NCBI RefSeq assembly: GCF_014359565.1
Contig: NZ_JACIZD010000002.1
Span: 310,001 to 374,000 of the forward strand
Direction: 5' to 3'
DNA length: 64,000 bases
Source of the DNA: Immundisolibacter sp.
GTDB taxonomy: Bacteria; Pseudomonadota; Gammaproteobacteria; Immundisolibacterales; Immundisolibacteraceae
Below are positions 26,360-36,033 of this stretch, piece by piece. How positions within the stretch are numbered: the stretch's first letter is position 1; each line of letters begins with the position of its first letter. The notes beneath the pieces are model-generated. The model was not told where the DNA came from. It saw nothing but the letters and a program-made list of their open reading frames with translations, and ran no database searches. A program made the position numbers and the translations under genes.

Positions 26360-27328
26360 ATGCACACCGACAAGCGGTCCGACTGGACGCACGAGCACGC
26401 TTTCGACCCGCACAGCGCGGCGGCCGAGCGCGGCACGCAGCGGGTGATGTGGATCACCGCCGCGACGATGGTGATCGAGATCACCGCCGGCTGGTGGTTC
26501 AACTCCATGGCCCTGCTGGCCGACGGCTGGCACATGAGCTCCCATGCCGTGGCCATCGGCCTGTCGGCGATGGCGTATGCGATGGCGCGGCGCTACGCCA
26601 AGGACCCGCGCTTCGCCTTCGGCACCTGGAAGATCGAGGTACTGGGCGGTTTCGCCAGCGCCATCTTCCTGATCGGCGTTGCCGCCCTGATGGTGTTCGG
26701 GTCAGTCGAGCGAATCTTCTCCCCGCAACCGATCCGCTACCAGGAGGCCGTCGTCATCGCCGTGCTGGGCCTGGCGGTCAACATCGTCTGCGCGGTGATC
26801 CTCGGCCAGGCCGAGCATCACGATCATGGGCACGGACACGCGCCTGCACACGGCCATGCCGATCATCACGACCTGAACCTGAAAGCCGCCTATGTGCACG
26901 TCCTGGCGGACGCCGCCACCTCGATACTGGCCATCGTGGCGCTGGTCGGCGGCTGGTTCTACGGGTGGTCATGGCTGGATCCGGTCATGGGCATCGTCGG
27001 TGCCGTGCTGGTCGCCGTCTGGGCCAAGGGCCTGATCGTGCAGACCGGCACAGTGCTGCTGGACCGGGAAATGGACCACGCGGTGGTCGACGAAATCCGG
27101 CAGGCCGTCGAAACCGGGCCCGGCGCGGACCAGACGCGCATCACCGACCTGCACGTGTGGCGGGTCGGCAATCAGGTCTACTCCTGTGCGCTGACGGTGG
27201 TGACCCACGACGCGTCATTGACCCCGACCGACATTCGCCAGCGTCTGGCCGTGCATGAGGAAATCGTCCACTCGACGATCGAGATTCATCTGTGCCCGGA
27301 CCCGGAGCCCGCGCTCGTCGAGCGTTGA
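26360..27328 (+). CDS. dmeF: Cation diffusion facilitator, DmeF-like metal exporter
   Basis: A 322-residue inner-membrane proton-coupled exporter of divalent metals, most likely Co, Ni or Zn. Six hydrophobic segments are visible. The metal-site motif LADGWHMSSH is near 53-62 and a second HVLADAATS near 182-190. A long His-rich loop (HHDHGHGHAPAHGHADHHD, about 155-173) is typical of DmeF. The usual DmeR/RcnR regulator gene is not next to it. The ATG at 26360 follows GGACGGGACG. Nothing else is seen between its end and the convergent ATPase gene at 27525. Confidence 0.92.
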   Translation: MHTDKRSDWTHEHAFDPHSAAAERGTQRVMWITAATMVIEITAGWWFNSMALLADGWHMSSHAVAIGLSAMAYAMARRYAKDPRFAFGTWKIEVLGGFASAIFLIGVAALMVFGSVERIFSPQPIRYQEAVVIAVLGLAVNIVCAVILGQAEHHDHGHGHAPAHGHADHHDLNLKAAYVHVLADAATSILAIVALVGGWFYGWSWLDPVMGIVGAVLVAVWAKGLIVQTGTVLLDREMDHAVVDEIRQAVETGPGADQTRITDLHVWRVGNQVYSCALTVVTHDASLTPTDIRQRLAVHEEIVHSTIEIHLCPDPEPALVER

Positions 27329-27524
27329 AGCGGTCGCCCACACCTGCGGCACGGGCTCGCGGTTGTTTTGCCAACCGGCACCGGGGCCGGCGCGCTCATC
27401 AGGTGCTGCGGATCGCCGCCGGCGAGCTTGCGCGTTCTTGGGCGCCCGCCGAGCACCTTGGTAACCGAGAGCTGCCTGCCGGTACCTCATCCCTGGCCGG
27501 GTTTTGACGCTCACGCAAGCCCGT

Positions 27525-30500
27525 TCACATGCTCCGGACCTGCAAGCGCCGCAGCACGGCCTTCTCCGCTTCCACCGCCAGGAACTTGCCCAGCCCCAGG
27601 GCAAGAATCACCGACCAGGAAACCCCATCCAGCGCGGCGGTGCCGAACAATTGCTGCATCGGCGGGGCATAGGTAAACAGGAGCTGGAAAGCAACCAACA
27701 GCACGGCCATCCACAGGGCCACCGGGTTGCCGGTGAGGATGTCCCGGGTCAAGGCGCTGGCCGTGAAGCGGCGCACATTGAACAGGTACACCAGCTCGCC
27801 AAAGACCAGCATGTTCACGGCCGCTGTGCGCGCCATCTCAACGCTGTTGCCGCGCGCCAGTTCCCACTCGAACACGGCGAAGGTGACAGCGATCATCAGC
27901 AGGCTCACGTAGGCGATGCGCGCGGCCAGCACGCGCGTGATCAAGGGCTCCGAGGGCCGGCGCGGCGGTCGGCGCATCACGCCCGGCTCGGCCGGCTCGA
28001 AGGCCAGCGCCAGAGCCAAGGTCACCGCCGTGACCGTGTTCACCCACAGAATCTGGCCGGCAGTGACCGGCAACGCCAACCCGGCGAAGACCGCCAACAG
28101 GATCACGCCCGCCTCTCCGCCGTTGGTGGGCAGCATGAACAGCAGCGATTTCTTGATGTTGTCGAACACCACGCGGCCCTGGCGCACGGCGCGGGCGATG
28201 GTGGCGAAATTGTCGTCGGTGAGCACCAGATCGGCGGCTTCGCGAGCGGCATCGGTGCCCTTTTGCCCCATGGCCACGCCGATATTGGCGGCCTTGAGCG
28301 CCGGGGCATCGTTGACGCCATCGCCGGTCATGGCCACCAGCTCGCCCTGGGCCTGCAGGGCAGCCACCAGGCGCAGCTTGTGCTCCGGGCTGGCGCGGGC
28401 GAACACGTCGTTTTCGAGGACCACACGCTGCAGTGCCACCTCGTCCAGCCCAGCCACGGCATCGCCCGTGACGGCCCGATCGGCGTTCAGTCCCAGTTGC
28501 CGGCCGATGGCCGCCGCCGTGACGGCGTGGTCGCCGGTGATCATCTTGACCCGCACCCCGGCGCGCTGGCAGTCGGCCACGGCCACGATGGCTTCCTCAC
28601 GCGGCGGATCGATCAGGCCTACCAGCCCCAGCAGGGTGAAACGCCGGCTGATGTCGATCATGGCCAGCGCCGTGGTGCCCGCCGGCATATCGCACGAGGC
28701 CAGCGCCAGCACACGCTGTCCCGCACCGGCGGCATCTTCCATGCGCGCCTCCCAGGCAGCCCGATCGAGCGGCTGGCCGCTGGCATCCTGCTCGCACAGA
28801 TCCAGCACACACTCGGGCGCGCCCTTGAGCAGCACGAAGGCGCGGCCGGCGTGGTCGTGATGCAGCGTGGCCATGAAACGGTGTTCCGACTCGAACGGAA
28901 TCGCGTCGACCCGCGGCCAGGTCGCGGCAGCTTCGAGCGGATCCAGCCCGGCCTTGCAGGCAAGCGTGAGCAAGGCCCCTTCGGTGGGATCGCCCACCAG
29001 CTGCCAACCGCCGGTCGCATCGTGCCCGAGCCGGGCGTCGTTGCAGAGCAGGGCGCAGCGGGACAGGCCTTGCAGCAGCCCGTCCTGCGCGGCGTCCACG
29101 CTCACGCCCTGTCGATGAAAGCCGCCTTCGGGCGCATAACCGGCGCCGGTCACTTGCAGCGTATGCGTCGGCAGCATGACCTGCACGGCGGTCATCTCGT
29201 TGCGGGTCAGCGTGCCGGTTTTGTCGGAACAGATGACCGTGACCGACCCCAGTGTCTCCACCGCCGGCAGCCGTCGCACGATGGCATTGTTGCGCGCCAT
29301 CACGCGCGTGCCGATGGCCAGGACGATGGTGACGATGGCCGGCAGCCCCTCCGGAATGGCCGCCACCGCCAATGCCACCACGGCCAGGAAAACCTCCAGC
29401 GCCGGCAGGCCGCGAACGAAATGCCCGAACAGAAACGTCACCAGCCCCACCGTCAGGATGAACAGCGTGATCTGGCGGGCGAACTGATCGAGGCGCCGGG
29501 TCAGCGGCGTGGCCAGCGCCTGCACCTCGCCGACCAGCGTGCCGATGTGGCCCATCTGCGTGTGCTGGCCGGTGGCGACCACCACGCCGTGCGCCTGGCC
29601 GACGCTGACCACGGTGCCGGCATGGGCCATGCAGGAGCGATCGCCGATGGGCGCGGCGCCGGCCACCGGTTCCGTGCCCTTCGCCACGGGTACCGACTCG
29701 CCGGTCAGGGCCGCTTCGTTGACGTGCAGGTTCCTGACACGCAAAAGCCGCAGGTCGGCCGGCACCCGGGCGCCGGATTCCAGCAGCACGATGTCGCCCG
29801 GCACCAGCAGGGCAGCGTCGATCTCGTCGCGCTCGCCCTCGCGCAACACCATGGCGCGACTGGCCAGCATGGCGCTGACTGCCTCCAGCGCCTTCTGCGC
29901 CCGGCCTTCCTGAACGAAGCCGATGACGGCATTGATGAGCACCACCCCGGCAATCACCGCCGCGTCCACATGGTCTTCGAGCGCGAAAGTGACGGCGCCG
30001 GCCACCAGCAGCACGTACAACAGGGGGTTGTGAAACTGCAGGACAAAGCGCAGCCAGGGCCCGCGTTGCCTGGGCGCCGGCAGGCTGTTGCGACCGTATC
30101 GCTCAAGACGCCGGGCGGCCTCGTGCTGGCCGAGGCCGCTGCTGGCGCTGCTGGACAGCGCCTGCAAGACCTCGGCGCAGTGCATGACGTGCCAGGCGGG
30201 CGCGTCGGTATCGGCTGAAGGATGGGCTGGTTCATCGGGCGGCGGCGGCGGCCTCGCCCGCGGGTCGAGGTGCAAGGCCGCCTTCACCAGCAGGTGCGCG
30301 CTGACCGGCGCGCTGATGAACAGAAACAGCGTGATCAACAGCTCGTGCAGGCTCAGCGTCGACCCGCGCAGGCTCAGGTGCAGGCTCGAGCCGATCAATA
30401 TGCTGCCCACGCCCAGCGTGGTGGCCTTGGTTGGGCCGTGCACGCGTTTGTAGAAATCCGACAGCTTGAGCAGGCCAAACGAGCCGATCAGCGCGAAGCC

Positions 30501-30551
30501 GCCGCCGACCAGCAACAGACCGGCGATGAGGTAATCGGCCAGCAGGCTCAT
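27525..30551 (-). CDS. MrpG antiporter subunit fused to a P-type cation ATPase
   Basis: A single 1008-codon frame. Residues 1-95 are a complete MrpG/PhaG subunit with three membrane helices (SFGLLKLSDFYKRVHGPTK at 24-42). A proline-rich linker (96-120) leads into a P2-type ATPase with TGES (283-286), PEGLP (400-404), phosphorylation motif DKTGTLT (443-449), KGAPE (576-580) and GDGVND (743-748). An internal ATG at 30185 could start the ATPase separately, but no ribosome-binding site precedes it. In M5 the SERCA ligands Asn and Glu are kept (N810, E813). In M6 the SERCA Asp800 position is A842, so Ca2+ specificity is doubtful and a Na+ or K+ substrate is possible. It is last in the mrp operon and overlaps mrpF by 4 nt. 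Confidence 0.88.
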   Translation of the reverse strand: MSLLADYLIAGLLLVGGGFALIGSFGLLKLSDFYKRVHGPTKATTLGVGSILIGSSLHLSLRGSTLSLHELLITLFLFISAPVSAHLLVKAALHLDPRARPPPPPDEPAHPSADTDAPAWHVMHCAEVLQALSSSASSGLGQHEAARRLERYGRNSLPAPRQRGPWLRFVLQFHNPLLYVLLVAGAVTFALEDHVDAAVIAGVVLINAVIGFVQEGRAQKALEAVSAMLASRAMVLREGERDEIDAALLVPGDIVLLESGARVPADLRLLRVRNLHVNEAALTGESVPVAKGTEPVAGAAPIGDRSCMAHAGTVVSVGQAHGVVVATGQHTQMGHIGTLVGEVQALATPLTRRLDQFARQITLFILTVGLVTFLFGHFVRGLPALEVFLAVVALAVAAIPEGLPAIVTIVLAIGTRVMARNNAIVRRLPAVETLGSVTVICSDKTGTLTRNEMTAVQVMLPTHTLQVTGAGYAPEGGFHRQGVSVDAAQDGLLQGLSRCALLCNDARLGHDATGGWQLVGDPTEGALLTLACKAGLDPLEAAATWPRVDAIPFESEHRFMATLHHDHAGRAFVLLKGAPECVLDLCEQDASGQPLDRAAWEARMEDAAGAGQRVLALASCDMPAGTTALAMIDISRRFTLLGLVGLIDPPREEAIVAVADCQRAGVRVKMITGDHAVTAAAIGRQLGLNADRAVTGDAVAGLDEVALQRVVLENDVFARASPEHKLRLVAALQAQGELVAMTGDGVNDAPALKAANIGVAMGQKGTDAAREAADLVLTDDNFATIARAVRQGRVVFDNIKKSLLFMLPTNGGEAGVILLAVFAGLALPVTAGQILWVNTVTAVTLALALAFEPAEPGVMRRPPRRPSEPLITRVLAARIAYVSLLMIAVTFAVFEWELARGNSVEMARTAAVNMLVFGELVYLFNVRRFTASALTRDILTGNPVALWMAVLLVAFQLLFTYAPPMQQLFGTAALDGVSWSVILALGLGKFLAVEAEKAVLRRLQVRSM

Positions 30552-30823
30552 TCGATGATGTCCCGACGCAGCACATAGCGCGACAGCGCCACCGTGCCGA
30601 TGAAACCCAGCAGCGCGATCACCAGTGCCACCTCGAAATACACGTCGGTACCCAGATGAATGCCCAGCAGCACCAGCAGCGCCAGCGCATTGATGTAGAG
30701 CGTGTCCAGCGCCAGGATGCGGTCCGGCAGGGCCGGGCCACGCACCGCACGCCACAGGTTCAGCGCCATGGCCAGCGCCAGCATGCCGGCCGCCAGCGGC
30801 AGCGCGTAGTCCAGCGGATTCAC
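30548..30823 (-). CDS. mrpF: Mrp antiporter subunit F
   Basis: A 91-residue subunit of the Mrp cation/proton antiporter complex with three membrane helices and the conserved segment GPALPDRILALDTLYIN (29-45). It overlaps mrpE upstream and the mrpG fusion downstream by 4 nt each (ATGA), so translation is coupled. Confidence 0.93.
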   Translation of the reverse strand: MNPLDYALPLAAGMLALAMALNLWRAVRGPALPDRILALDTLYINALALLVLLGIHLGTDVYFEVALVIALLGFIGTVALSRYVLRRDIIE

Positions 30824-31305
30824 GTGAAAATCTCCATCAGTGGGCGTTCATAGCGCTGTTTGATGCTCGCCGCCAGCGCCGCGGGATCGTCGCAGTTGAA
30901 GGCATGCACCAGCAGATACCGCCGGTCGGCGCTCAGGTCCGAGGACACGGTGCCCGGCGTCAGGGTGATGATGCCGGCCAGGGCGGCAATGCCATGGGGG
31001 TCGCGGATGTCGAGCGGCAACCACACGAAGCGGGGTCGCAATTCCGACTCCGGCCCGAGGATGCGGCGGGCCACCTCAATGTTGGCCAGCACGATGTCCA
31101 CCAGCACCACCACCAGCAGGCGCGCCGCCCGCAGCGGGCGGCGCAGGCGGGCCCGCTCGGGGCGCAGGCGGTCGGTCAGCAGCGGCAGCGCCAGCGCCAG
31201 CAGCGCGCCCAGCAGCGCCTGGCCGGGCGCCAGCGTGTCGTTCAGCAGCAACCAGATCAGCAGCAGCGCGACGCTGAGCAGCGGCGAGGGCAGCAGACGC
31301 CTCAT
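30820..31305 (-). CDS. mrpE: Mrp antiporter subunit E
   Basis: A 161-residue MrpE/PhaE subunit. The N-terminal membrane helices are followed by the conserved soluble part, with ITLTPGTVSSDLS and YLLVHAFNCDD. The start at 31305 overlaps the mrpD stop by 4 nt; the much longer open frame upstream is a shadow of mrpD. It is a part of the large membrane complex exchanging Na+ or K+ for protons. Confidence 0.93.
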   Translation of the reverse strand: MRRLLPSPLLSVALLLIWLLLNDTLAPGQALLGALLALALPLLTDRLRPERARLRRPLRAARLLVVVLVDIVLANIEVARRILGPESELRPRFVWLPLDIRDPHGIAALAGIITLTPGTVSSDLSADRRYLLVHAFNCDDPAALAASIKQRYERPLMEIFT

Positions 31306-32816
31306 GGCTGGCCACCCGCGCGCGACACCGGGCGGGCGCCCAGCACCGCCTCGACGTAATCCGTCGGCACCAGCAACTGCTGCGCACCGGCCTCGGCAAA
31401 CCGCAGCACTGGCGCCGCCAGCACCGCCAGCAGCACGCCGCCAGCCAGCAGGCCAAACACCGGGACCATTGCCAGCATGCCATGCCGCGGACCCTCCTGC
31501 GCCGGCGAAACCTTCCAGAACAGGCGACTGCCGGCGCGGCTGAAGGCGATCAGCGCCGCGAACCCGGACAGCAGCAGCACGGCCCACACCGCAAAACCGC
31601 CGACCTGGCCGAGCGCGCCGCGCAGGATCAGCAGCTTGCCGACGAAGCCCGAAAACGGCGGCAGACCGGCCAGGGTGGCGCCGGCCAGCAGGAACATTCC
31701 GCCCAGTAGTACCGGCTGGCGCACCGCCGGACCGCCGACCAGCGCACCGGCCTGATCGCCGCGCTGGCGGGCGATCAGCTCGGCAAGCAGAAACAGCGCC
31801 GCCACCGCCAGCGTGGTCTGCGGCAGGTAATAGAGCGCCGCCACCAGCGCCTGATCGCCGGACACGCCCACCGCGGCCAGCAAGGTGCCCGCCGATGCCA
31901 TCGTGAGATAACCGGCCAGGCGTGGCAGGCTGCCGGCACTGAGCGCGCCCAGGCTTGCCAGCGCCAGGGTCGCCAGGCCCAGCGGCAGCAGCAGCGGCGC
32001 GGCCACGGCCAGGCGCTCGCCGACGAAAATCAGCGTGAACACACGCACGATGGCATACACGCCGACCTTGGTCATGATCGCGAACAGTGCCGCCACCGGC
32101 GCGCTGGCCGCGCTGTAGGTAGTCGGCAGCCACAGCCCCAGCGGCAGCACGGCGGCCTTCAGACCGAACACCACCAGCAGCAGCAGGCCGGCGACCTGCA
32201 GCAGGCCGACATCGGCGTCGGGCGCCTGCGCCACCTTGACGGCCAGGTCGGCCATGTTCAGCGTTCCGGTCACGCCATACAGCAGGCTGACGCCAAGCAG
32301 GAACAGCGCCGAACCGACCAGGTTCAGTGTCACGAAATGCAGGCTGGCATGCAGCCGTCGCCGGCCGCCCCCGTGCAGCAGCAGCCCATAGGAGGCAATC
32401 AGCAGCACTTCGAAGAACACGAACAGGTTGAACAGGTCGGCGGTCAGGAAAGCGCCGTTCAGGCCCATCACCTGCATCTGGAACAGTGGATGAAAATGCG
32501 CGCCACGCCGGTGCCAGTGCGCCGCCGCCGCCAGCAGGCTGGCCAGCGCCAGCGCTGCCGTCAGCGTCAGCATCAGCGCCGCCAGACGGTCCACCGCCAG
32601 CACGATGCCAAACGGCGCCTGCCAGTTGCCTAGCAGGTAGGCCATCACCCCGCCATCGGCCGCGCGCCCCAACAGGCCGACGCAGATCACCAGCAGCGCA
32701 GCGGTCGCCAGCAGATTGACCGGCAACTGCCAGGCCGGACGCCAGCGTTCCAGCACCAGCAGCAGCACAGCCGCGAACAAGGGCAACAGGATCGGCGCGA
32801 TCGGCCAGTGGCTCAT
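31302..32816 (-). CDS. mrpD: Mrp antiporter subunit D
   Basis: A 504-residue, multi-pass membrane subunit related to NuoM/NuoN of complex I. Signature parts are LFVFFEVLLIASYGLLL with the key Glu in the fifth helix region, FGLKAAVLPLGLWLP with the conserved Lys, and PPFSGFVGKLLIL. It forms part of the proton pathway of the Mrp complex. It overlaps mrpC by 4 nt. Confidence 0.95.
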   Translation of the reverse strand: MSHWPIAPILLPLFAAVLLLVLERWRPAWQLPVNLLATAALLVICVGLLGRAADGGVMAYLLGNWQAPFGIVLAVDRLAALMLTLTAALALASLLAAAAHWHRRGAHFHPLFQMQVMGLNGAFLTADLFNLFVFFEVLLIASYGLLLHGGGRRRLHASLHFVTLNLVGSALFLLGVSLLYGVTGTLNMADLAVKVAQAPDADVGLLQVAGLLLLVVFGLKAAVLPLGLWLPTTYSAASAPVAALFAIMTKVGVYAIVRVFTLIFVGERLAVAAPLLLPLGLATLALASLGALSAGSLPRLAGYLTMASAGTLLAAVGVSGDQALVAALYYLPQTTLAVAALFLLAELIARQRGDQAGALVGGPAVRQPVLLGGMFLLAGATLAGLPPFSGFVGKLLILRGALGQVGGFAVWAVLLLSGFAALIAFSRAGSRLFWKVSPAQEGPRHGMLAMVPVFGLLAGGVLLAVLAAPVLRFAEAGAQQLLVPTDYVEAVLGARPVSRAGGQP

Positions 32817-33166
32817 TGCGGCTCCTGCCGCCCGGCATCGACGTGGTCATCGTCGCCGGCGCGTCGGGCAGCCAGGGCAATCGCCACCAGCAGCGCCGTC
32901 ATGCCGAAACTGATCACGATGGCGGTCAGCACCAGCGCCTGCGGCAGCGGGTCGGCGTACTGTGCGAGCGTGGTCGCGGTATCCGGCGCCAGGATGGGCG
33001 GTCGGTTCACCGCCAGTCGTCCGGTGGCGAAGATGAACAGGTTCACCGCGTACGACAGCAGCGTGAGCCCCAGGATCAGGTCGAAACTGCGCGCGCGCAG
33101 CACCAGGTACACCCCGCAGGCGGCGAACAGGCCAACGCCCAGTGCGAGCATCAGCTCCAGGGACAT
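32813..33166 (-). CDS. mrpC: Mrp antiporter subunit C
   Basis: A 117-residue NuoK-like subunit with three membrane helices. Conserved parts are LTLLSYAVNLFIFATG and LPQALVLTAIVISFG. The ATG at 33166 shares one nucleotide with the mrpAB stop (TGATG); the open frame upstream of it is not homologous. Confidence 0.94.
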   Translation of the reverse strand: MSLELMLALGVGLFAACGVYLVLRARSFDLILGLTLLSYAVNLFIFATGRLAVNRPPILAPDTATTLAQYADPLPQALVLTAIVISFGMTALLVAIALAARRAGDDDHVDAGRQEPQ

Positions 33167-35937
33167 CAACGTGCACCCCGCGGTTGCCGGCGCGCCAGAC
33201 TGAGCAGCGCCAGCAGGGTGGCGCCCACCACCACGGCAAACACACCCAGATCGAAGGCCATGGCACTGGCCAGCGGCAGCTCGCCCAGCAGCGGCAGCAC
33301 CGGATGAGCCGTGGCGCTGGTCAGGAACGGGTGTCCGAACAGCCAGGCGGCGACACCGGTCAGTCCGGCCAGCAGCAGGCCACCGGCGATCCACACCTCA
33401 AACCCGGTATGCAGCCGGGCGTCGACCCAGGCGCTGCCGCGCGCCAGGTACTGCACCAGCAGCGCCAGCGCCAGCACCAGGCCGGCGATGAAGCCGCCGC
33501 CGGGCAGGTTGTGTCCACGCAGCAGCAGGAATACCGCCACTGCGCTCGCCAGCGGCAGCAGCAGGCCCGACAGCAGCGTCAGCAGCAGCGGATGACGGTC
33601 GCTTGCCAGCCCTGCCTGCGGCCGCGGCGCCCAGCCCAGACGGCGCAATACGGCGTGGACGATCAGCCCGGCCAGCGCCAGCACGGCGATCTCGCCGAGC
33701 GTGTCGAAGCCGCGGAAGTCGACGATGATCACGTTCACGACATTGCGGCCACCGCCCAGCGGATAGGCCTGGCCGAGGAAATACTCGGATATCGACGTCG
33801 TCGGCCGCGTGAGCACGCCGTACAGCAATGCCGCCACCCCGCTGCCGGCCAGCAGGGCGATGCCGGCGTCGCGCAGCCGCCGGGCCACCGGCTCGGCCGG
33901 CGCGTCGTGCGGCAGGCGGCCCAGCGCCAGCAACAGCAGCAGCAGGCTCGCCATCTCGATCAGGATCTGCGTCAGCGCCAGGTCGGGTGCCGACAGGCAC
34001 ACGAAGGCCAGCCCCACCACCAGCCCGGCGATGCCCAGCAGGATCACGGCCACCAGTCGCTGGCGGTGCAGCACCGTCGCGATCACCGCCGCCAGCAGAC
34101 CCACCAGCCAGATCAGGGCGATGATCGGCGGCATTGCCTGGCCCGCCACAGCGCCCGGCTGATAGCCATGCCGCCACAGCGGCCAGGCCCCAGCGGCAAT
34201 GGCGGCGAGCAGCAACAGCGCCATGTAACGGCCCAGCCGGCCATCGTCGACCCACCGCGTGACCCGCCCGGCGCCGGCCAGCACCCCGGCCAGCAGCCGC
34301 TCGAAGGCCGCCTTGCCACTGTAGGCGGTCAGCTCCAGCGTGTGCATGTCCACCCAGCGATGCAGGCCTACATACACCGCCACACCGCCGACCAGCGCCA
34401 GCACGCTCATCATCAGGGGCAGGTTCAGGCCGTGCCATACGCCAAGACTGTAGGGCGGCAACTCACCGCCGTATGCCGCGCCGGCAGCCAGATGGAGCAA
34501 GGGCGCCACGGTCAGCCCCGGCAGCACGCCGACCAGCAGACACACCAACACCAGCAGCTCGACCGGCACGCGCATCCAGCGCGGCGGCTCGTGCGGCGTG
34601 CGCGGCAGATCGACGGCCGTGCCATTGAAGAACACGTCATGGATGAAGCGCACCGAGTAGGCAACGCTGAACAATCCGGCCAGCGTTGCCACCGCCGGCA
34701 GCGCCCAGGCCAGCGCGCCGCGCTCGCCAAGCAACAGCGTTTCGGCAAAGAACATTTCCTTGGACAGGAAGCCGTTGAGCAAGGGCACGCCGGCCATGGC
34801 CGCCGCCGCCGTCATGGCCAGCGTGGCGGTATGCGGCATGTAGCGATACAGCCCGTGCAGGCGGCGCATGTCGCGGCTGCCGCACTCGTGGTCGATGATG
34901 CCGGCGGCCATGAACAGCGAGGCCTTGAAGGTGGCGTGATTGATGATGTGAAACACCCCGGCCACCACCGCCAGCGGCCGATCAAGGCCGAACAACAGCG
35001 TGATCAGGCCCAGGTGACTGATGGTGGAATACGCCAGCAGGCCCTTGATGTCATGCTGGAACAGCGCCAGCACGGCGCCCAGCAGCAGCGTTGCCACCCC
35101 GGCCGCGCTGACCAGATAGAACCAGGCATCCGAGCCGCCGAGCGCCGGATACAGCCGTGCCAGCAGGAACACGCCGGCCTTGACCAGCGTCGCCGAGTGC
35201 AGATAGGCCGACACCGGCGTCGGCGCGGCCATGGCCTGCGGCAGCCAGAAATGAAACGGGAACTGCGCCGACTTGGTGAAGGCGCCCAGCAGCACCAGCA
35301 CCAGCGCCGGCAGGTAATAGGGATGAGCATGCAGCGCCGGGCCGGCGGCCAGCACCGTGTCCAGATCGTAGGAGCCGACGGCCGAGCCGATCAGCGCCAC
35401 CCCGGCCAGCAGCGCCAGACCGCCACCGCCGGTAATGGCCAGCGCCATACGTGCACCCTGCCGGGCGTCGGCGCGGCGCGACCAGAAGCCGATCAGCAGG
35501 AACGAGCTGAGCCCGGTCAGCTCCCAGAACACCACCAGCAGGATCAGATTATCGGCCAGCACCACGCCCTGCATGGCGCCCATGAAGGTCAGCAGCAGGC
35601 CATAGAAACGGGCGAACGGCTCGCCCTCGGCCAGGTAATAGCGCGCATACAGCACGATCACCAAGCCGATGCCCAGCACCAGGCCGGCGAACATCAGTGC
35701 CAGGCCGTCCAGCCGGAAGCCGAAGTTCACCCCGAGCGTCGGCAACCACCGCCAGCTGACGCGCACGATGTCACCGCCGGCCGCCGCCGGCACACTGGCG
35801 GCCAGCGCGGCGATGGCCAGCGCCACTACCGCCCCGGCCAGCCAGGCGCAGCGGTCGCGCGCGCCGTTGCGCTGCCCGAACAGTAGCGCGGCGCCCAGCC
35901 AGGGCAGCAGCGCGGCTGCCAGCAGGGTCATCGGCAT
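33166..35937 (-). CDS. mrpA: Mrp antiporter fused subunits A and B
   Basis: First gene of the operon, 923 residues. The NuoL-like MrpA part has the quinone-antiporter signature (LLVVFWELTGLSSFLLIGFW near 114-133; LVKAGVFLLARLYPAL; HIINHATFKASLFMAAG). The MrpB-like domain is fused at the C-terminus (HNLPGGGFIAGLVLALALLVQY), as in PhaAB of rhizobia and pseudomonads, so six genes encode seven subunits. The complex exports Na+ or K+ in exchange for protons and supports pH and salt tolerance. The GTG/ATG context upstream shows no clear promoter. Confidence 0.95.
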   Translation of the reverse strand: MPMTLLAAALLPWLGAALLFGQRNGARDRCAWLAGAVVALAIAALAASVPAAAGGDIVRVSWRWLPTLGVNFGFRLDGLALMFAGLVLGIGLVIVLYARYYLAEGEPFARFYGLLLTFMGAMQGVVLADNLILLVVFWELTGLSSFLLIGFWSRRADARQGARMALAITGGGGLALLAGVALIGSAVGSYDLDTVLAAGPALHAHPYYLPALVLVLLGAFTKSAQFPFHFWLPQAMAAPTPVSAYLHSATLVKAGVFLLARLYPALGGSDAWFYLVSAAGVATLLLGAVLALFQHDIKGLLAYSTISHLGLITLLFGLDRPLAVVAGVFHIINHATFKASLFMAAGIIDHECGSRDMRRLHGLYRYMPHTATLAMTAAAAMAGVPLLNGFLSKEMFFAETLLLGERGALAWALPAVATLAGLFSVAYSVRFIHDVFFNGTAVDLPRTPHEPPRWMRVPVELLVLVCLLVGVLPGLTVAPLLHLAAGAAYGGELPPYSLGVWHGLNLPLMMSVLALVGGVAVYVGLHRWVDMHTLELTAYSGKAAFERLLAGVLAGAGRVTRWVDDGRLGRYMALLLLAAIAAGAWPLWRHGYQPGAVAGQAMPPIIALIWLVGLLAAVIATVLHRQRLVAVILLGIAGLVVGLAFVCLSAPDLALTQILIEMASLLLLLLALGRLPHDAPAEPVARRLRDAGIALLAGSGVAALLYGVLTRPTTSISEYFLGQAYPLGGGRNVVNVIIVDFRGFDTLGEIAVLALAGLIVHAVLRRLGWAPRPQAGLASDRHPLLLTLLSGLLLPLASAVAVFLLLRGHNLPGGGFIAGLVLALALLVQYLARGSAWVDARLHTGFEVWIAGGLLLAGLTGVAAWLFGHPFLTSATAHPVLPLLGELPLASAMAFDLGVFAVVVGATLLALLSLARRQPRGAR

Positions 35938-36033
35938 GGCGCTGTCGGGGAATGCGGGTGGATCATCGGCGATTTACGTCGAGTGGCCGGCAATCGTATC
36001 GTGCCGATCCGGTCGCCGCCTACCCGCCGGCCG

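Noticed and set aside
30820-32880. A 686-codon frame that could make mrpE look like a very long protein
   Set aside because: Everything before 31305 is mrpD read out of frame; the ATG at 31305 overlaps mrpD by 4 nt like its neighbours.
33142-35886. A 914-codon frame antisense to mrpAB
   Set aside because: Translation is Gln/Arg/His-rich with no domain; the opposite strand encodes a clear antiporter subunit.
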